Notes: generated by a model from the sequence alone, not told the origin. Counted from the first letter of the stretch, positions 36,681-46,510 are shown. The stretch: DNA of 64,000 bases from Mangrovicoccus sp049603835 (GCA_049603835.1 JBMYSZ010000003.1:62001-126000); one strand, 5' to 3'. Numbers and translations: made by a program.

Positions 36681-37436
36681 TTAAGAGCGAACAAAAACCG
36701 GCCGCTCTGGCGACGATGCCTCCGCGTCAAAACGATAGCCGCCAGTGGTGAAGCTGGCCAAATCTTCACCGGTCTGCGCACCGCTTTGCAACGCCCATCG
36801 GGCCATAGCGCCCCGCGCCCGTTTCGCCATAACCGCGATGACCTTGCGCGCTCCGCCGCGCTCTTCCTCAAACCGGGGACTAATCATCTGTAGATCGCCC
36901 AAACCTGCTGGATCCACAGCCTTGGAATATTCTTCAGAGGCCAAGTTCAACACCAGATCAGATCCGTAAGCGCGGGCATCCTCGGCCACAGCTTCGGCAA
37001 TGCGCGCCCCCCAGAATTTATATAATGTACCCGCTTCATGGCCAGGAATTTTCCGCCCCATTTCAAGCCGATAGGCACAAACCGCATCCGTGGGACGCAA
37101 CAGACCGTAAAGCCCCGATAAAAACCGCAGCCGCCGCGCTGCATCGGATTTCGCGGCATCATCCAAAGTGGCGTAATCCAGTTCTTTATAGACATCGCCA
37201 TCGAAAATCAGAGCCGCCGCGCAATCTGCCTGCCGCGACCAATTGGAAAAGCGCGTGCCGTTCAGCTTTGCCAAAGCCGCGGAAACCTTCATGATTTCGC
37301 TGATTTCCGCATCTGACCAATGCCGCGCCGTGGCGACGAGTTCCTCTGCCGCATCCAGAAAGCGCGGCTGCGTGCTGGCATGACCACTGGCGCGGGTTTC
37401 GTTGAGGTTTTTCGCAGGGGAAAGCAAGATCAGCAT
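36681..37436 (-). CDS. yaaA: Peroxide stress protein YaaA (UPF0246)
   Basis: The 251-residue protein begins MLILLSPAKNLNE, the conserved YaaA N-terminus, which fixes the start at 37436 although a frame opens at 37475 and no strong ribosome site is visible. ARFSNWSRQ-like and the GLYGLLRP motif also fit. In E. coli YaaA lowers intracellular free iron and DNA damage under hydrogen peroxide. It follows recQ on the same strand. Confidence 0.93.
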   Translation of the reverse strand: MLILLSPAKNLNETRASGHASTQPRFLDAAEELVATARHWSDAEISEIMKVSAALAKLNGTRFSNWSRQADCAAALIFDGDVYKELDYATLDDAAKSDAARRLRFLSGLYGLLRPTDAVCAYRLEMGRKIPGHEAGTLYKFWGARIAEAVAEDARAYGSDLVLNLASEEYSKAVDPAGLGDLQMISPRFEEERGGARKVIAVMAKRARGAMARWALQSGAQTGEDLASFTTGGYRFDAEASSPERPVFVRS

Positions 37437-37527
37437 CAGAGCAGCTCGGCGCAGGATAATTTGGAATTGTTCCAAGATATAGCGTCAGGCGGGAAGTTTC
37501 AATCATTCTATAGAGAATGCCTAAAGG

Positions 37528-39579
37528 TTAGCTCTCGGCCACCACTTGCAAAAACGCCTCGCCAAAACGCTCTACCCGGCGGTCATCCAAAATCCGCGCT
37601 AGCCCAGCTTCATCCTTTGGTCGTGCCTCAGCCAAGCGCGCCAATTGCCCGGCAGAGCAGCTAAGCGGTTTCAGCGTGCCGCAAGCGCCACGGGTCAAAT
37701 CCGCCTGGGCCGCCAGCAAACGATCGTAAAGCGAGCCCGCATTTTGCCCCGCTAAACGGCGGCGTGCGGGATGCAGAGCGGCGGTCTCGCCTGCGATGAC
37801 CTCTAGGAAAACTTGACCATAGCGTTCCAGTTTTTTCGCCCCAACCCCCCCGATCCGAGCCATTTCATCCAGATTCTGCGGCCGGGTTTCCGCCATTTCG
37901 ATCAAAGTCCGATCCGGGAAAACCACATAAGCCGGGACATTGCCCGCCTCGGCCAAGGCGCGGCGCTTGGCCTTGAGCGCAGACAGCAGCGGCTGGTCAT
38001 CCTCTGACACCATGGCCTTGACCTTGGGGGCGGATTTCTTGGGCATCACCACATCGCGGCGAAGCTGGATTTCCTCTTCGCCTTTCAGAACCGCAACCCC
38101 AGCCTCAGTCATAAACAGCGCACCATGGCGTGCCGGATCCGGGCGCAACAAATCGCGCCCCATCATTTGCCGGAACAGCCCCTGCCATTGGCCTTTGGAA
38201 AATTCTTTACCACAGCCGAAAGTCGGCAAGCGATCATGGCCGCGCTGGCGGATCTTATCGGTTTCGGCCCCGGTGAGGATATCGATCAAATGCCCCGCGC
38301 CGAAACTCGCCCCGGTGCGATGCACCGCCGAAAGCGCCTTTTGCACCGCCACCGTGCCATCAAAAAGATCGGGCGGCGTTTCACACAAATCGCATTTGCC
38401 ACAAGGTTTCGCCGTTTCGCCGAAATAGCCCAGCAGCACTTGGCGACGACAGCCCAAAGCCTCGGCCAAGCCCAAAAGCGCATTCAGTCGGCCATGATCC
38501 GCCTCTTTCCGGTCGGCGGGTGCTTGGCCCTCGTCGATTTGCGCCCGCCGCAGACGGATATCTTCGGGGCCATAAAGCGTCAGCGTTTCCGCAGGGGCGC
38601 CATCGCGGCCAGCCCGCCCGATTTCCTGATAATAAGCTTCGATGGATTTCGGCAGATCCGCATGGGCGACCCAGCGAATATCCGGCTTGTCGATCCCCAT
38701 GCCAAAAGCCACCGTGGCCACGACGATCAGCCCATCTTCGCGCTGGAACTGAATTTCCACATCGCGCCGGGCCTCGGGATCCATGCCACCATGGTAATGC
38801 AGCGCCAGATGCCCCGCTTCGCGCAGGGCCTGGGCAAGACTTTCGGTCTTTGCACGCGTACCGCAATAGACGATACCTGATTGACCTTTGCGCGCAGCGG
38901 CGAATTGCAAGATCTGGCCGCGCGGGCCGTCTTTGGGCTGAAATGCCAGATGGATATTAGGACGGTCAAACCCGCGCAGAAAGATGCGCGGCTGGGCGCC
39001 ATCGAACAAGCGATTGACGATTTCCGCCTGGGTCTCGGCATCTGCCGTCGCGGTAAAGGCCGCCACAGGCACTTGCAGATCCCGCCGCAGCGCCCCGATG
39101 CGCAGATAATCGGGGCGGAAATCATGACCCCACTGGCTGACGCAATGGGCCTCGTCCACCGCGATCAGGCTGACGCCCACACGCCGCAAGAGCCGCATCG
39201 CCCCCTCCGCGGCCAAACGCTCGGGCGCCATGTAAAGCAGCCGCAAAGCCCCGTCATCGAGCGCCTGGAACACCTCTTCGGTTTCTTCCTCGGAATTGCC
39301 GCTGGTCAGCGCCCCTGCGGCAACGCCTGCTTCGCGCAGGGCGCGCACTTGGTCGCGCATCAGAGCAATCAGCGGCGAAATCACAACAGTCACCCCGTCG
39401 CGGCACAAGGCGGGCAGCTGATAGCACAGCGATTTCCCGCCACCCGTGGGCATAATGGCCAACGTATCCTGGCCCGCGATCACCGCATTGACGATATCTT
39501 CTTGTCCGGGGCGAAACCCGGAATGGCCAAACACCGACGCCAGCAAACTGGCGGGCGCCCCAAAGGACCCATCCGGCAT
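37528..39579 (-). CDS. recQ: ATP-dependent DNA helicase RecQ
   Basis: The enzyme has helicase motifs MPTGGGKSLCYQLPA (Walker A), VDEAHCVSQWGHDFR (DEAH and the aromatic-rich loop), YQEIGRAGRDG, a zinc-binding CGKCDLC in the RQC region, and an HRDC domain (about 530-600). A second HRDC-like segment follows near the C-terminus (SAGQLARLAEARPKDEAGL). The frame opens at 39660, but the start MPDGSFGAPASLL at 39579 gives a normal N-terminus and 683 residues. It unwinds branched DNA in RecF-pathway recombination. It is divergent from the CPBP protease gene. Confidence 0.95.
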   Translation of the reverse strand: MPDGSFGAPASLLASVFGHSGFRPGQEDIVNAVIAGQDTLAIMPTGGGKSLCYQLPALCRDGVTVVISPLIALMRDQVRALREAGVAAGALTSGNSEEETEEVFQALDDGALRLLYMAPERLAAEGAMRLLRRVGVSLIAVDEAHCVSQWGHDFRPDYLRIGALRRDLQVPVAAFTATADAETQAEIVNRLFDGAQPRIFLRGFDRPNIHLAFQPKDGPRGQILQFAAARKGQSGIVYCGTRAKTESLAQALREAGHLALHYHGGMDPEARRDVEIQFQREDGLIVVATVAFGMGIDKPDIRWVAHADLPKSIEAYYQEIGRAGRDGAPAETLTLYGPEDIRLRRAQIDEGQAPADRKEADHGRLNALLGLAEALGCRRQVLLGYFGETAKPCGKCDLCETPPDLFDGTVAVQKALSAVHRTGASFGAGHLIDILTGAETDKIRQRGHDRLPTFGCGKEFSKGQWQGLFRQMMGRDLLRPDPARHGALFMTEAGVAVLKGEEEIQLRRDVVMPKKSAPKVKAMVSEDDQPLLSALKAKRRALAEAGNVPAYVVFPDRTLIEMAETRPQNLDEMARIGGVGAKKLERYGQVFLEVIAGETAALHPARRRLAGQNAGSLYDRLLAAQADLTRGACGTLKPLSCSAGQLARLAEARPKDEAGLARILDDRRVERFGEAFLQVVAES

Positions 39580-39658
39580 GGAAAAAAACCTGTTGTAGTT
39601 TACTGCTCTTGTTACGCAAGATCTTGGCACACCGACGTCTTTAGAACAAGTAAGAGCC

Positions 39659-40549
39659 ATGCGATCTCAGTTCCTTTGTTATATTTCGCCCGCGCGCGCC
39701 TCCTCCCAATTATGGCGTTTGGGAATTGGCTTCATTTTGATCGTTTTGGTTTATTTGGCGTTTAACAGCCTGCTGCTTGTGGCTCTTAGTGCCGCCCATT
39801 CCGGCGATTTAGCGAAGCTGGCCACGGATCGGATCCCCCCGGCTGCGCTGCTGGCTTTGCTTTTTGGCTTTGGTGGGCTGGTTCTGGCGGTGTTGGTCGT
39901 GGTCCGGTATTGGCACAAGCGGCGGGGCGAGACCCTTTTTGGGCAGCATTGCAGTAGTGGCTTTGCCGCTGGGGTGATTACGGTTTTGGCGATCTATGGG
40001 CCTTTGACCGCGCTGTCTTTGTGGGTCGACGGCGCGCAACCTGCCCTGTCGCCGATGATCTGGCTGCGGGTTTTGCCGCTGGTTTTGGCCGGGCTCGCCT
40101 TGCAAACCCTGGCCGAAGAGCTGTTCTTTCGGGGCTATCTGACCCAGCAATTGGCGGCGCGGTTCCGCTCGCCTCTGATCTGGGCCTTGATCCCCAGCCT
40201 GATCTTTGCCCTGTCGCATTTCGATCCCACCACTTACGGCGTGCCTTGGCCGGTGCAGGTGGGCGGAGCGATGGTTTTTGCACTGATTGCCACGGATCTG
40301 ACCTATCGCACCGGATCGATCGGTGCCGCTTGGGGGATGCATTTGGCCAATAACCTGTTTGCTTTTGCCATTGTGGCCGCAGATGGACCACTGGCGGGGT
40401 TGGCGCTTTTCACCGTGGATTTCGACCCCAGCAACCTGTCAAACAGTCCTTGGCTGGTGCTGCAAGACCTCGTTCCGATGATTTTGACCTGGTTGATCCT
40501 ACGCTTTTGGGCTGTGCGATTGCAATTTGCTGCAACGCTGCGTATCTGA
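39659..40549 (+). CDS. CPBP-family intramembrane metalloprotease
   Basis: The 296-residue membrane protein has about eight hydrophobic segments and the CPBP (Abi) catalytic motif: AEELFFRG (Glu153-Glu154, Arg158), His187 in ALSHFDP and His228 in WGMHLANN. Such proteases cleave membrane proteins or process prenylated proteins and bacteriocins; the substrate is unknown here. The end overlaps none of the true accD frame, which starts 26 bp later. Confidence 0.87.
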   Translation: MRSQFLCYISPARASSQLWRLGIGFILIVLVYLAFNSLLLVALSAAHSGDLAKLATDRIPPAALLALLFGFGGLVLAVLVVVRYWHKRRGETLFGQHCSSGFAAGVITVLAIYGPLTALSLWVDGAQPALSPMIWLRVLPLVLAGLALQTLAEELFFRGYLTQQLAARFRSPLIWALIPSLIFALSHFDPTTYGVPWPVQVGGAMVFALIATDLTYRTGSIGAAWGMHLANNLFAFAIVAADGPLAGLALFTVDFDPSNLSNSPWLVLQDLVPMILTWLILRFWAVRLQFAATLRI

Positions 40550-40574
40550 GGCCCACTTCACTTCAAGGCGCCCC

Positions 40575-41504
40575 ATGAACTGGATCAACAACTACGTCCG
40601 CCCGAAAATCAACTCGTTCTTCTCTCGTCGAGAGATGCCCGAGAATCTTTGGACCAAATGCGACAGCTGCGGCACCATGCTCTTCCACCGCGAATTGGCG
40701 GAAGCTCTGCATGTTTGCCCCAATTGCGGCCATCATATGCCGATCAGCCCGAGGGATCGGTTCACCGCGCTGTTTGACGCTGGTGCCTTTAATGAGGTGG
40801 AGGTGCCACTTCCCGTGGCCGATCCGCTGCATTTCCGCGACCAGAAACGCTATCCCGATCGTCTGAAAGGCGCGCAACGGGCCAGTGGCGAGGCCGAGGC
40901 CATGCTGGTGGCCACCGGTGAAATTGGACGCACGCCGATTGTGGCAGCTGCGCAGGATTTCGGCTTTATGGCCGGGTCCATGGGCATGTATGTGGGCAAT
41001 GCGATTGTCACAGCCGCCGAAACCGCCTGCAATCAGGGGCGGCCGCTGATCCTCTTTTCCGCCGCTGGCGGGGCGCGGATGCAAGAAGGCATCCTAAGCC
41101 TGATGCAAATGCCGCGCAGTACCGTTGCGGTGCAGATGCTGAAAGAGGCACGCCTGCCCTATATCGTCGTGCTGACCCATCCCACCACAGGCGGGGTAAC
41201 AGCCAGCTATGCGATGCTGGGCGATGTGCAAATTGCCGAACCGGGCGCGTTGATCTGCTTTGCCGGGCCGCGCGTGATCGAGCAGACTATTCGCGAAAAG
41301 CTGCCTGAGGGGTTCCAACGCGCGGAATATCTACGCGATCACGGCATGCTGGACCGGGTGACCCCACGCGGCGAGATGCGCGAAGAACTGATCACCATCA
41401 CCCGCATGCTCATGGGTTTGCCGCCCGCGATTGCTGGCGATCTGCCAGCGCCCGGCACACCAGAGGGAGCCGGTGAAACACCCGCCCCTGAAACCGACGG
41501 CTAA
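40575..41504 (+). CDS. accD: Acetyl-CoA carboxylase carboxyltransferase subunit beta
   Basis: The 309-residue subunit begins MNWINNYVRPK, has an N-terminal zinc ribbon CDSCGTMLFHREL..CPNCGHH, and the crotonase-fold core (GGARMQEG; THPTTGGVTASYAMLGD). With AccA it transfers carboxyl from biotin to acetyl-CoA to make malonyl-CoA. The start at 40575 is preceded by AAGG and matches family N-termini, rather than the frame opening at 40527. folC follows 10 bp later, a common pairing. Confidence 0.96.
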   Translation: MNWINNYVRPKINSFFSRREMPENLWTKCDSCGTMLFHRELAEALHVCPNCGHHMPISPRDRFTALFDAGAFNEVEVPLPVADPLHFRDQKRYPDRLKGAQRASGEAEAMLVATGEIGRTPIVAAAQDFGFMAGSMGMYVGNAIVTAAETACNQGRPLILFSAAGGARMQEGILSLMQMPRSTVAVQMLKEARLPYIVVLTHPTTGGVTASYAMLGDVQIAEPGALICFAGPRVIEQTIREKLPEGFQRAEYLRDHGMLDRVTPRGEMREELITITRMLMGLPPAIAGDLPAPGTPEGAGETPAPETDG

Positions 41505-41514
41505 AGGAGCCGCC

Positions 41515-42828
41515 ATGACCGAGCCCGCCGCCACCCGCTCTGATGCTTTGCTACAGCGGATGATGTCCTTGCATCCGAAATTCATAGATCTGACCTTGGA
41601 TCGGATGACCCGGATTTTGGCGGCGCTCGACCATCCAGAGCGGCGCTTGCCGCCGGTGATCCATATTGCCGGGACCAATGGCAAAGGCTCGACCCTCGCG
41701 ATGATCCGCGCCGGGCTAGAGGCCAAGGGCGAGACCTGCCATGCCTATACTTCCCCGCATTTGGTGCGGTTTCACGAACGTATCCGCCTGGCGGGCGAAC
41801 TGATTTCCGAAGAGGCCCTGTCCGATCTGCTGGACCGCTGCCTGGAGGCGAATGGCACAACCGAGATCACCTATTTCGAAATCACCACCGCCGCCGCGAT
41901 TTTGGCCTTTGCGGAAACTGCCGCGGATTGGTGTTTGCTAGAGGTGGGCTTAGGCGGGCGGCTTGATGCCACAAATATTGTGGATAAGCCGCGTCTGAGC
42001 GTGATCACCCCGGTTGATTATGACCATCAGCAATATCTTGGCGACAGTTTAGCCGATATTGCCCGCGAAAAGGCTGGCATTTTGAAATGGCGCACGCCCT
42101 GTGTGGTTGCCCGCCAACATCCCGAGGCCCTAGACGTCATCGAAGCCAAGGCCGAGCGCCTGGGCGCTCCACTTTTGATCGGTGGCCGGGATTGGGATGC
42201 TTGGGAGGAGCGGGGCCAGCTGGTCTATCAAGACGAAACAGGCCTGATCCAAGCGGATCTGCCTGCCCTGCCCGGACCGCATCAGATCCAAAATGCCGGA
42301 ACCGCCCTCGCCGCTTTGCGCCAATTAGAGGCCGGGGAAACCGCCTATGACGCGGCCACCCGCGATTGCCAATGGCCCGCACGAATGCAACGATTACAGG
42401 GCTCGGCCCTAAATCTGATCGCACCCAAAGCGGATCTGTGGCTGGATGGCGGACATAACCCGGCAGCAGGTAAAGCCATCGCTGATACTTTGGCTCAGAT
42501 GGATCAGCGGGAAACCATCCTGATCTGCGGCATGCTCAAGACCAAAGATGTCCAAGGCTATCTGCGCCCGCTATCGCGCTTTGCCCATAATCTGATTGCC
42601 GTCTCGATCCCAGATACCGAAGCCACCATGACCGCCTCGGAAACGGCGGCCGCCGCCGAAGCTGCGGGCATCGCCGCCAATACCGCACCGGATCTGCGCC
42701 ATGCCCTCAGCGCCATCGCCGATGTGACTCCGCGGGCAAGGGTGCTTATTTGTGGCTCGCTCTATCTGGCGGGCGCGGCTTTGCGCGACGCTCAGAATTT
42801 CCCCGACGAGGCCCTAGCCCCTCGGTGA
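41515..42828 (+). CDS. folC: Dihydrofolate synthase / folylpolyglutamate synthase
   Basis: The 437-residue ligase has the Mur-ligase-type P-loop IHIAGTNGKGSTLAM, EVGLGGRLDATNIVDKP and DGGHNPAAGKA. It adds glutamate to dihydropteroate and extends folate polyglutamate tails. The ATG at 41515 follows AAAGGAG by 5 nt and is preferred to upstream frames overlapping accD. It forms a short operon with accD. Confidence 0.95.
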   Translation: MTEPAATRSDALLQRMMSLHPKFIDLTLDRMTRILAALDHPERRLPPVIHIAGTNGKGSTLAMIRAGLEAKGETCHAYTSPHLVRFHERIRLAGELISEEALSDLLDRCLEANGTTEITYFEITTAAAILAFAETAADWCLLEVGLGGRLDATNIVDKPRLSVITPVDYDHQQYLGDSLADIAREKAGILKWRTPCVVARQHPEALDVIEAKAERLGAPLLIGGRDWDAWEERGQLVYQDETGLIQADLPALPGPHQIQNAGTALAALRQLEAGETAYDAATRDCQWPARMQRLQGSALNLIAPKADLWLDGGHNPAAGKAIADTLAQMDQRETILICGMLKTKDVQGYLRPLSRFAHNLIAVSIPDTEATMTASETAAAAEAAGIAANTAPDLRHALSAIADVTPRARVLICGSLYLAGAALRDAQNFPDEALAPR

Positions 42829-43032
42829 GCATATCTGGCTAAAGCCATGGAGAACCCTTAATTTTTCGCTCTGTTTCAGCGCGAATAGTGCCGCTCTGCG
42901 CGCCCCAAACCTCTCACGAAACACATTAAACAAGTCGCAATTTCTTCGCAGACCCCCAAAGCGCAGATCTTTAATATGGGCGGCGCAAATATTATATATA
43001 GTAAACTCCACTTTATGACTGGATGACGTGTG

Positions 43033-43599
43033 ATGACCTTCACCAAAACCGCCGGCGCGGCTTTGCTGGCGCTGGTTTTCTCTACTGCAATCTCTATGGC
43101 CGCGACCTGTAATGGGCCGCGCCAATCGAACCTGTTTTCCCTGGATTATGCGGGCGCCGCAGCCTGCTATGCGGGGAATGATCTGAATACGATTTCGGAT
43201 GAAACGGAGCTTTTCGGCCTGACCGGCTGGACCCTTGCCTATAGTTTTGACGGCTCCAGCAGTGGCGATGGCAAGCTGGGTTTCGACGCATTCACCGGTT
43301 TGGGCAAGAAATCCGGCCTATGGGATATGGGCGATACCAGCCTGGCCGAGTCCGTGCTGGTGGTGTTGAAGGCTGGCAGGGACTATGGGGCCTTCCTTTT
43401 GACCGATACCACCTCTGGCAACTGGTCGTTGGGTAAGAAAAAGCTGTCCCACTACTCTATCTGGTATCGCGCGGCAGATCCTTCTTCGCCGATTGGCGGG
43501 CCGTCCCCGGCGCCGATTCCACTGCCTGCCGCTTTGCCGCTGGTGCTGACCGCATGCGGTCTTGGCCTGTATATGGCCCGGCGTAAACCCGCAGCTTAG
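43033..43599 (+). CDS. Exported protein with VPLPA-CTERM type sorting tail
   Basis: The 188-residue protein has a signal peptide (cleavage near AISMAA, about residue 24), a mature part with many Gly/Ser and no catalytic motif that I recognise, and a C-terminal tail PIPLPAALPLVLTACGLGLYMARRKPAA. That tail, proline-rich motif, hydrophobic helix and arginine cluster, is the VPLPA variant of PEP-CTERM sorting signals processed by an exosortase in Rhodobacteraceae. No exosortase gene is in the window. A GTG at 43030 is an alternative start. Its AT-rich upstream (TATTATATATAG near 42988) may hold the promoter. Confidence 0.75.
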   Translation: MTFTKTAGAALLALVFSTAISMAATCNGPRQSNLFSLDYAGAAACYAGNDLNTISDETELFGLTGWTLAYSFDGSSSGDGKLGFDAFTGLGKKSGLWDMGDTSLAESVLVVLKAGRDYGAFLLTDTTSGNWSLGKKKLSHYSIWYRAADPSSPIGGPSPAPIPLPAALPLVLTACGLGLYMARRKPAA

Positions 43600-44747
43600 T
43601 CGGCTGCCTGATCTAGCCCCCAGTCGCGATCCTGCATTTCGCGCAAGCGGCTGGCGGTGCGTTCGAACTCAAATGACCCCGAGCCCTCCGCATAGAGCCG
43701 CTCGGGTTCATCCGCCGCGCTGATGATCACCTTGACCTTGGCCTCGTAAAGCGCATCGATCAGGGTCACGAAACGCTTGGCTTCGTTGAATTTCTCCATC
43801 CCCAGCAAAGGCACACCTTCGAGGATCAGCACCCGCACCGCCTCGGCCACGGCCAGGTAATCCGCCGGGCCCAAAGCCTGAGCGCAGAGATCCCAAAACG
43901 ACGCCCGGCCCACCCCGTTATGGAAACGCGGGATCACCACATCGCGCCCCTTCACCCGCAGCAAAAGCCCCTCGGTCTTTTCCCGGCTCACACCGCGTTC
44001 CATAGCCGAGCGCCGCACTTCGCTGCCCTGGCTTGCGGGCCGCTCCACCTTTGCGCCGGTCATCTCGCGCCAGAGCATATCAATCTGATCCCGCGCCTGG
44101 GCATTGGCCGGGTGGAAATAGACCTGCTCGCCGCTCAGCCGATCCTGGCGGTAATCCGTGGGGGAGACCAGCTCCCACAGCACGAGCCGCTGCTTGATCT
44201 CTTCGATAAAGGGCAGGAACAGCGCGCGATTAAGCCCGTCTTTATAAAGCTCATCGGGATGCCGGTTCGAAGTCGTGACAATGCAGACGCCCTTTTCAAA
44301 CAGCCGCTCAAACAGCCGCCCAACGATCATCGCATCGGTGATATCGGTAATCTGCATCTCGTCAAAGGCCAAGAGCCGGACCTCTTCCGCGACCTTATCC
44401 GCCACCGGGACAACCGCATCTTCGGCCCCGGCCTTGCGCGCTTCGTTTAGGCCCGCATGGATCTCCTGCATAAAGGCATGGAAATGCACCCGGCGTTTGG
44501 GGACCTGCACATGGGACACGAAAAGATCCATGAGGAAGGACTTACCGCGCCCCACCCCGCCCCAAAGATAGAGGCCGGGGATGTAGTCGGGCTTTGCCTT
44601 CCGCTGGAAAAAGCCGCGCTTGGGTGCAGGGGCATGAAGCGCCTCGCGGATGCGCTCAAACTCCGGCAAAACGGCTTCTTGCGCCGGATCGGGGCGGATC
44701 GTGCCCTCGGAGGCGCGGGTGGCATAGATGTAACGCAGCTCGGTCAT
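43596..44747 (-). CDS. zapE: Cell division protein ZapE (AFG1-like ATPase)
   Basis: The 383-residue protein has Walker A in YLWGGVGRGKSFLMDLF, Walker B in LAFDEMQITDITDAMIVGRL and further TTSNRHPDELYKDGLNR, all typical of ZapE/Yhcm/AFG1. It binds FtsZ and acts in late division under low oxygen in E. coli. Start ATG at 44747. It is convergent with the VPLPA-CTERM gene with a 4-bp overlap of ends. Confidence 0.93.
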   Translation of the reverse strand: MTELRYIYATRASEGTIRPDPAQEAVLPEFERIREALHAPAPKRGFFQRKAKPDYIPGLYLWGGVGRGKSFLMDLFVSHVQVPKRRVHFHAFMQEIHAGLNEARKAGAEDAVVPVADKVAEEVRLLAFDEMQITDITDAMIVGRLFERLFEKGVCIVTTSNRHPDELYKDGLNRALFLPFIEEIKQRLVLWELVSPTDYRQDRLSGEQVYFHPANAQARDQIDMLWREMTGAKVERPASQGSEVRRSAMERGVSREKTEGLLLRVKGRDVVIPRFHNGVGRASFWDLCAQALGPADYLAVAEAVRVLILEGVPLLGMEKFNEAKRFVTLIDALYEAKVKVIISAADEPERLYAEGSGSFEFERTASRLREMQDRDWGLDQAAD

Positions 44748-44868
44748 GGGCCGTCTGTAGCGCGGCCCTGCCCATAATGGGACGCGGTAATGCGGCGCGG
44801 CTGGTGGTTGACCCTGGGGCCCGCTTTGCCCAGGATAGTGCCGTATTGGTTAAGGAATTTGCGCCGGT

Positions 44869-46395
44869 ATGGGGAAAGCGGAAGAAGACTACGAAGAGGC
44901 ACGGCGGCGGATCGCGGAGGCCACGTGGGCGGAGCATCTGGATTTGAGCGACTTGGAGGCTCTTTCCGAATTGCCGCCGGAAATCGCCGAATTGACCGCA
45001 CTGCAGGAGCTCACCCTCGGCGGCACAGACATCACCTGGATCAGCAGCCTGGAAAACCTAACCGCGCTGTGGTCGCTCGACCTCGGCGGCACAGAGATTA
45101 ACGAGATAAGCAGCCTGGAAAATCTAACCGCGCTGGAGACGCTCGCCCTCAGCGACACAAAGATCACCGAGATAAGCAGCCTAGAGAACCTCACCGCGCT
45201 GCAGTGGCTCGACCTCAGCGGCACACATATCACCGAGATCAACAGCCTGGAGAACCTAACTGCGCTGCGGACGCTCGACCTCAGCGGCACAAAGATCACC
45301 GAGATCAGCAGCCTGGAAAACCTAACCGCGCTGCAGTGGCTCCTCCTCGACGACACAGAGGTTGCAGATTTGCGGCCAATTAAGGGGTTTTCTGGTCTCA
45401 CAGCGGAAGGGGATTTTACGGGCCTCCATTTTGCAAACATCCCCGCCACCAAACTCGACCCCAAACTCGCCGAGCTGAGCGTGATCGAAGATCACCAAGA
45501 CCGCACCCGCCAGACCCTGGACTATCTGCAAAGCCTCGGCGATGACTGGCCGCCGGTTCCGGATATCCCAGAGGATCAACCCACTGCGCCAAGCTATTCG
45601 CTCGACGATGCCGGGCAGCTTCATAGCGAAGAGACCCTCCCCGCCGATTGGGATGCAGAGCAAGCAGAGCTGCAGCAGGATTTGGCTGAAAAGTCGCGTG
45701 ACCTGGTCACTGCCACCGGGAATTCTAATGATCCCTCTATCCGCTTGCTCCACTCCCAAGCCGGTCGCTACCGGCGGATTGTCGAGCGGAATTCACCGGA
45801 TTTGCCGCTGAAGCGCCTTTGGTCCGCCGCTAATGCCCTGCGCCTTGCCTACGAAGCCTCGCTCTCTGCTGAGGAACAGGGTCGGCTGAATGATATTCTC
45901 CCGCCCGCGATCGAAGCCGCCTTGTTGGATTTGGTGGAAACCCATGGGCTTTTCATCATGGGCTTCCCCGAGGCCCGAGAAATCGAAGCAACGATCCGTG
46001 GCTATTTGACCGGCAAGCGCAATCCAGATGCCGTCGCTCGGGGCGCTGAGATTGCCGAGAGATTGGCGGATGAGGGCATCCTTCCCGAGGATGAATTCGA
46101 GGCGGTTCAAGCAGATCAAGAGGCCGCGACAGGAGCGGGTGCCTCCGCCGAGATGGGAGAGATCAGCTTTCTCGCCCGCATTGATAACATCCTTTTCGCG
46201 ATGGCCCGCAAAGCGCGCAAGGTTATTCAGTATGCGGCGGGAGCAGCGGCGACAACGGTCATTGGCGAGTCTGCTTGGGCTTGGATCTGCGGAAATGAGC
46301 CGCTGATTATTGAGTATCTTTCCTTAGCCTTGGCCGAGGCCAGCTATTGGGTTCCGAAAATTGCCCAAGCTTTAAGGGTCCTCCTGAAACTTTAA
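44869..46395 (+). CDS. Leucine-rich repeat protein with helical C-terminal part
   Basis: The 508-residue protein has leucine-rich repeats of 22 residues from about residue 20 to 170 (consensus SSLENLTALxxLxLxxTxITEI), with a capping unit ending RPIKGFSGLT. The C-terminal two-thirds is helical and acidic, with a hydrophobic stretch near 455-475 (AAGAAATTVIGESAWAWI) that may insert in a membrane. No signal peptide is visible. The repeat resembles the internalin/type III effector style of solenoid, but function is unknown. The ATG has a weak ribosome site. It is divergent from zapE and is not clearly part of an operon. Confidence 0.8.
   Translation: MGKAEEDYEEARRRIAEATWAEHLDLSDLEALSELPPEIAELTALQELTLGGTDITWISSLENLTALWSLDLGGTEINEISSLENLTALETLALSDTKITEISSLENLTALQWLDLSGTHITEINSLENLTALRTLDLSGTKITEISSLENLTALQWLLLDDTEVADLRPIKGFSGLTAEGDFTGLHFANIPATKLDPKLAELSVIEDHQDRTRQTLDYLQSLGDDWPPVPDIPEDQPTAPSYSLDDAGQLHSEETLPADWDAEQAELQQDLAEKSRDLVTATGNSNDPSIRLLHSQAGRYRRIVERNSPDLPLKRLWSAANALRLAYEASLSAEEQGRLNDILPPAIEAALLDLVETHGLFIMGFPEAREIEATIRGYLTGKRNPDAVARGAEIAERLADEGILPEDEFEAVQADQEAATGAGASAEMGEISFLARIDNILFAMARKARKVIQYAAGAAATTVIGESAWAWICGNEPLIIEYLSLALAEASYWVPKIAQALRVLLKL
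44977..45372 (+). repeat. Tandem 66-bp repeats inside the LRR gene
   Basis: Units begin at 44977 (diverged), 45043, 45109, 45175, 45241 and 45307. The phrase AGCAGCCTGGAAAACCTAAC recurs almost unchanged; several units differ at only a few bases. Low divergence at synonymous sites suggests recent duplication or gene conversion, and copy number may vary between strains. Confidence 0.85.
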
Positions 46396-46510
46396 ACATC
46401 CAAAGCATCCGCGCTAAATCGCCCGCCAAAACCCCCAGTTCAATTCCCCTTATCCTCACCATCAAAATTCCTCGTTTGACGCGCGGCCTGCCCCTGCGCC
46501 AAATGCCAGC

